Assembly: GCF_964340395.1 (NCBI RefSeq)
Contig: NC_135556.1
Span: forward strand, 9,740,001-9,804,000
DNA: 64,000 nucleotides
Direction: 5' to 3'
From: Glandiceps talaboti
Lineage: Eukaryota; Hemichordata; Enteropneusta; Spengelidae
Below the pieces are notes generated by a model that searched no databases, had not been told where the DNA came from, and saw nothing but the letters and a program-made list of their open reading frames with translations. Shown one piece after another: positions 62,146-64,000 of this stretch; the stretch's first letter is position 1; each line of letters begins with the position of its first letter. Both the position numbers and the translations under genes were made by a program.

Positions 62146-62597
62146 CGGGGTTAACGTTTTATTCACCGCCTTTCTTTTTGATCAATTTCAGACAGTACTA
62201 CTAACAATATAATTAATGTTGCGATTGCTAGTCTCCCAAGTAGTCACGTAGTCTTGACAACGTGTTTTCTGTTGAAAACATCATTGTTCATTAACGCTAA
62301 CGACAAACATTTTCGGACAGTACAGAGAAAATGGAACAACAGTTTAAAACAGAGGTTAATGAATGATCTGTGTCAATGAGCAATCGGGTTCATGTTACCA
62401 CAGACAATAAACCAAAGCGGATTGAGATGCTACAGAGGGTCTATTATTAAGTTAGAAAGCTAAGAGCAAGATACTGATAATGTAGTGCCGCTGTGTAGCA
62501 AACATTGATCAGTTTATAGTTGATAGATTTGATAGACTGAAGCTAAATTGGGTCACTTTCAAAGCCTCATGACTATACAGCCCGCAGCATACAAGGT

Positions 62598-62607
62598 ATA
62601 TAAGAGA
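62598..62607 (+). promoter_or_regulatory. Possible TATA-box promoter
   Basis: gtatataagagagc is a good TATA match. About 100 nt downstream ATG 62699 opens a 90-codon frame (62699-62971) with no recognised domain. Transcription is unproven. Confidence 0.25.
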
Positions 62608-63034
62608 GCTCTGTTGTCATGCCACTGGCAGTGTTTTACTCGAGTCCTTTGAAGTTCTGTCGAGTTTAAACATCGATCAGCAGACAATATGATGAAGGAT
62701 GATACGGGGAGGATTTCATAGCAATATCAATACGCCAGATAGAAATTCATCATCATTATGTCGTCGTGGACAGAAATATAAAATGCGATATTTTAAAAGC
62801 TTAAAAATCATAACTCCTGTTCGAATATTATCATTTTTACAAAACGAGTATTCGACTACACGGTCATCATTTGTTCGTAAGGCTAGCAAATTATTAGTTA
62901 CACATTTCCTAAATGTACTCATTCATATTTACTTTCATAACCCCCTCCCCCACCCGATAAACCTGAGTTAATTTATTCAAATCGACATCGTGGAGTTCGT
63001 GCATATCGCATTTAAGGACCCTTTGCATTTACAG

Positions 63035-63161
<127 letters not shown>

Positions 63162-63349
63162 TATTTTGAAAACACCCCGTTGTAATATTACAAGTTTCAA
63201 AAAGAGAGTGAATTAAGTCATACACAAAACACTAGAGGCTCTTGAATTGTTAAACATGAGTAAACTCCGATGCCTAGTGTAGCTTGGATATATATACTGA
63301 CCAACTTACTTACTATAGGTGGTGTTAAGGCCAAAATTAAAGACTGACC

Positions 63350-64000
63350 TCAATTCTAAGGGTGCCAACGACAAATGATTTAGTCAAGAATTTCCGATTT
63401 GATTAAATTTATTATATTTATTTATTTGTTATTTGTATTTTGATTTTTATTCTTGCAATTACGTCATCTGTTATGAACACTGTTGCCATGGATATGGCAT
63501 TAGGCTTCGCACCGTCGCCATCCCCAAATCACAACCAAGGGTGCTTTTAAGACGCACCAGTTGCATAAAGTTAGAACAGACATGATGACACAAAGAAAAA
63601 GAAAATCAGTGAAATTCAATTTAAAGTCAATATCAATGTCATGTTTGATAGCCCAACCTCACGAAGTCAACGAGGCATTCATAATAAAGTTAGAAAGGCT
63701 TTGTCAACTTGTCCAAAAGTTCACGGTTTGACACACTTGTCACTTCGACCCGAAAATAACTCGATAACGTATAACGAAGTACACTCAAACTTATCAATTT
63801 AGATGAGTCTTTATGGTTCTACTGTTAGTTGGCAATCAGATATAACGGTCAATTAGCTATTGTTGTTGTATACTCAATGCTAAATATCAACCATACAGAC
63901 AACACTGAATACGTCACCATTTTACGGACTCAGACAGTCTGTTTACCCGGATGTTTACGACAGTACCATAGAAACATGTACACGTCAGGGTAAATTCCAA
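63350..64000. repeat. Direct duplication, right copy (cut by window end)
   Basis: Partner of 61440-62145. Confidence 0.85.

Noticed and set aside
62699-62971. 90-codon ORF downstream of a TATA-like motif as a gene
   Set aside because: No domain, no codon or splice evidence; only the promoter-like motif is noted.

Overview
This is a repeat-rich, AT-rich piece of a metazoan nuclear genome. The genes are split by GT-AG introns and include a C1q/collagen gene, C-type lectins and a DNAJC13/RME-8 homologue. The repeats include Tx1, CR1/jockey and DIRS retroelement relics and very long microsatellites. The gene set and LINE families fit a marine invertebrate (lophotrochozoan, or an invertebrate deuterostome such as a cephalochordate or hemichordate). 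The sequence alone does not settle which.

Layout. 0-4.7 kb: 3' part of a plus-strand gene for a PH/GRAM-like, Cys-rich protein. One of its exons is duplicated inside a 21-bp minisatellite. 4.7-9.7 kb: no gene found; microsatellites and one tRNA-derived SINE-like segment. 9.8-14.75 kb: plus-strand two-exon gene for a protein with two tandem ~50-residue repeats and a C-terminal membrane segment. Its intron holds relics of a DIRS-like element and of a non-LTR reverse transcriptase, plus a 209-bp near-perfect palindromic transposon with a 9-bp target-site duplication. 18.8-26.4 kb: a LINE of the Tx1 clade with both ORFs intact, abutting an (ACT)n microsatellite. It is followed by the 5'-truncated 3' end of a related LINE lying between two (ACT)n tracts.

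27.8-40.5 kb: four in-phase minus-strand exons of DNAJC13/RME-8. The 8.3-kb intron between the last two contains, on the opposite strand, a complete C1q-domain gene. The 3' UTR of that gene is an array of about 49 27-bp units, each carrying AATAAA. The preceding DNAJC13 intron is filled by an array of about 59 50-bp units that touches the splice acceptor. 40.6-45.2 kb: microsatellites and an inverted repeat.

45.2-59 kb: a tandem duplication of about 5.5-6.5 kb carrying two intact four-exon secreted C-type lectin genes on the minus strand. Each copy has since received its own LINE insertion, so the partner copy acts as an empty-site control. Between them lie a Penelope-like relic and a decayed copy of the GRAM-gene exon seen at 3.2 kb. 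59-64 kb: no convincing gene; a direct ~700-bp duplication runs off the right edge.

No operon-like co-operation is visible. The C1q and lectin genes are both predicted secreted recognition proteins of the innate-immune type. Splice sites and reading phases were checked by hand. Family assignments rest on motif recognition, not on a database search.
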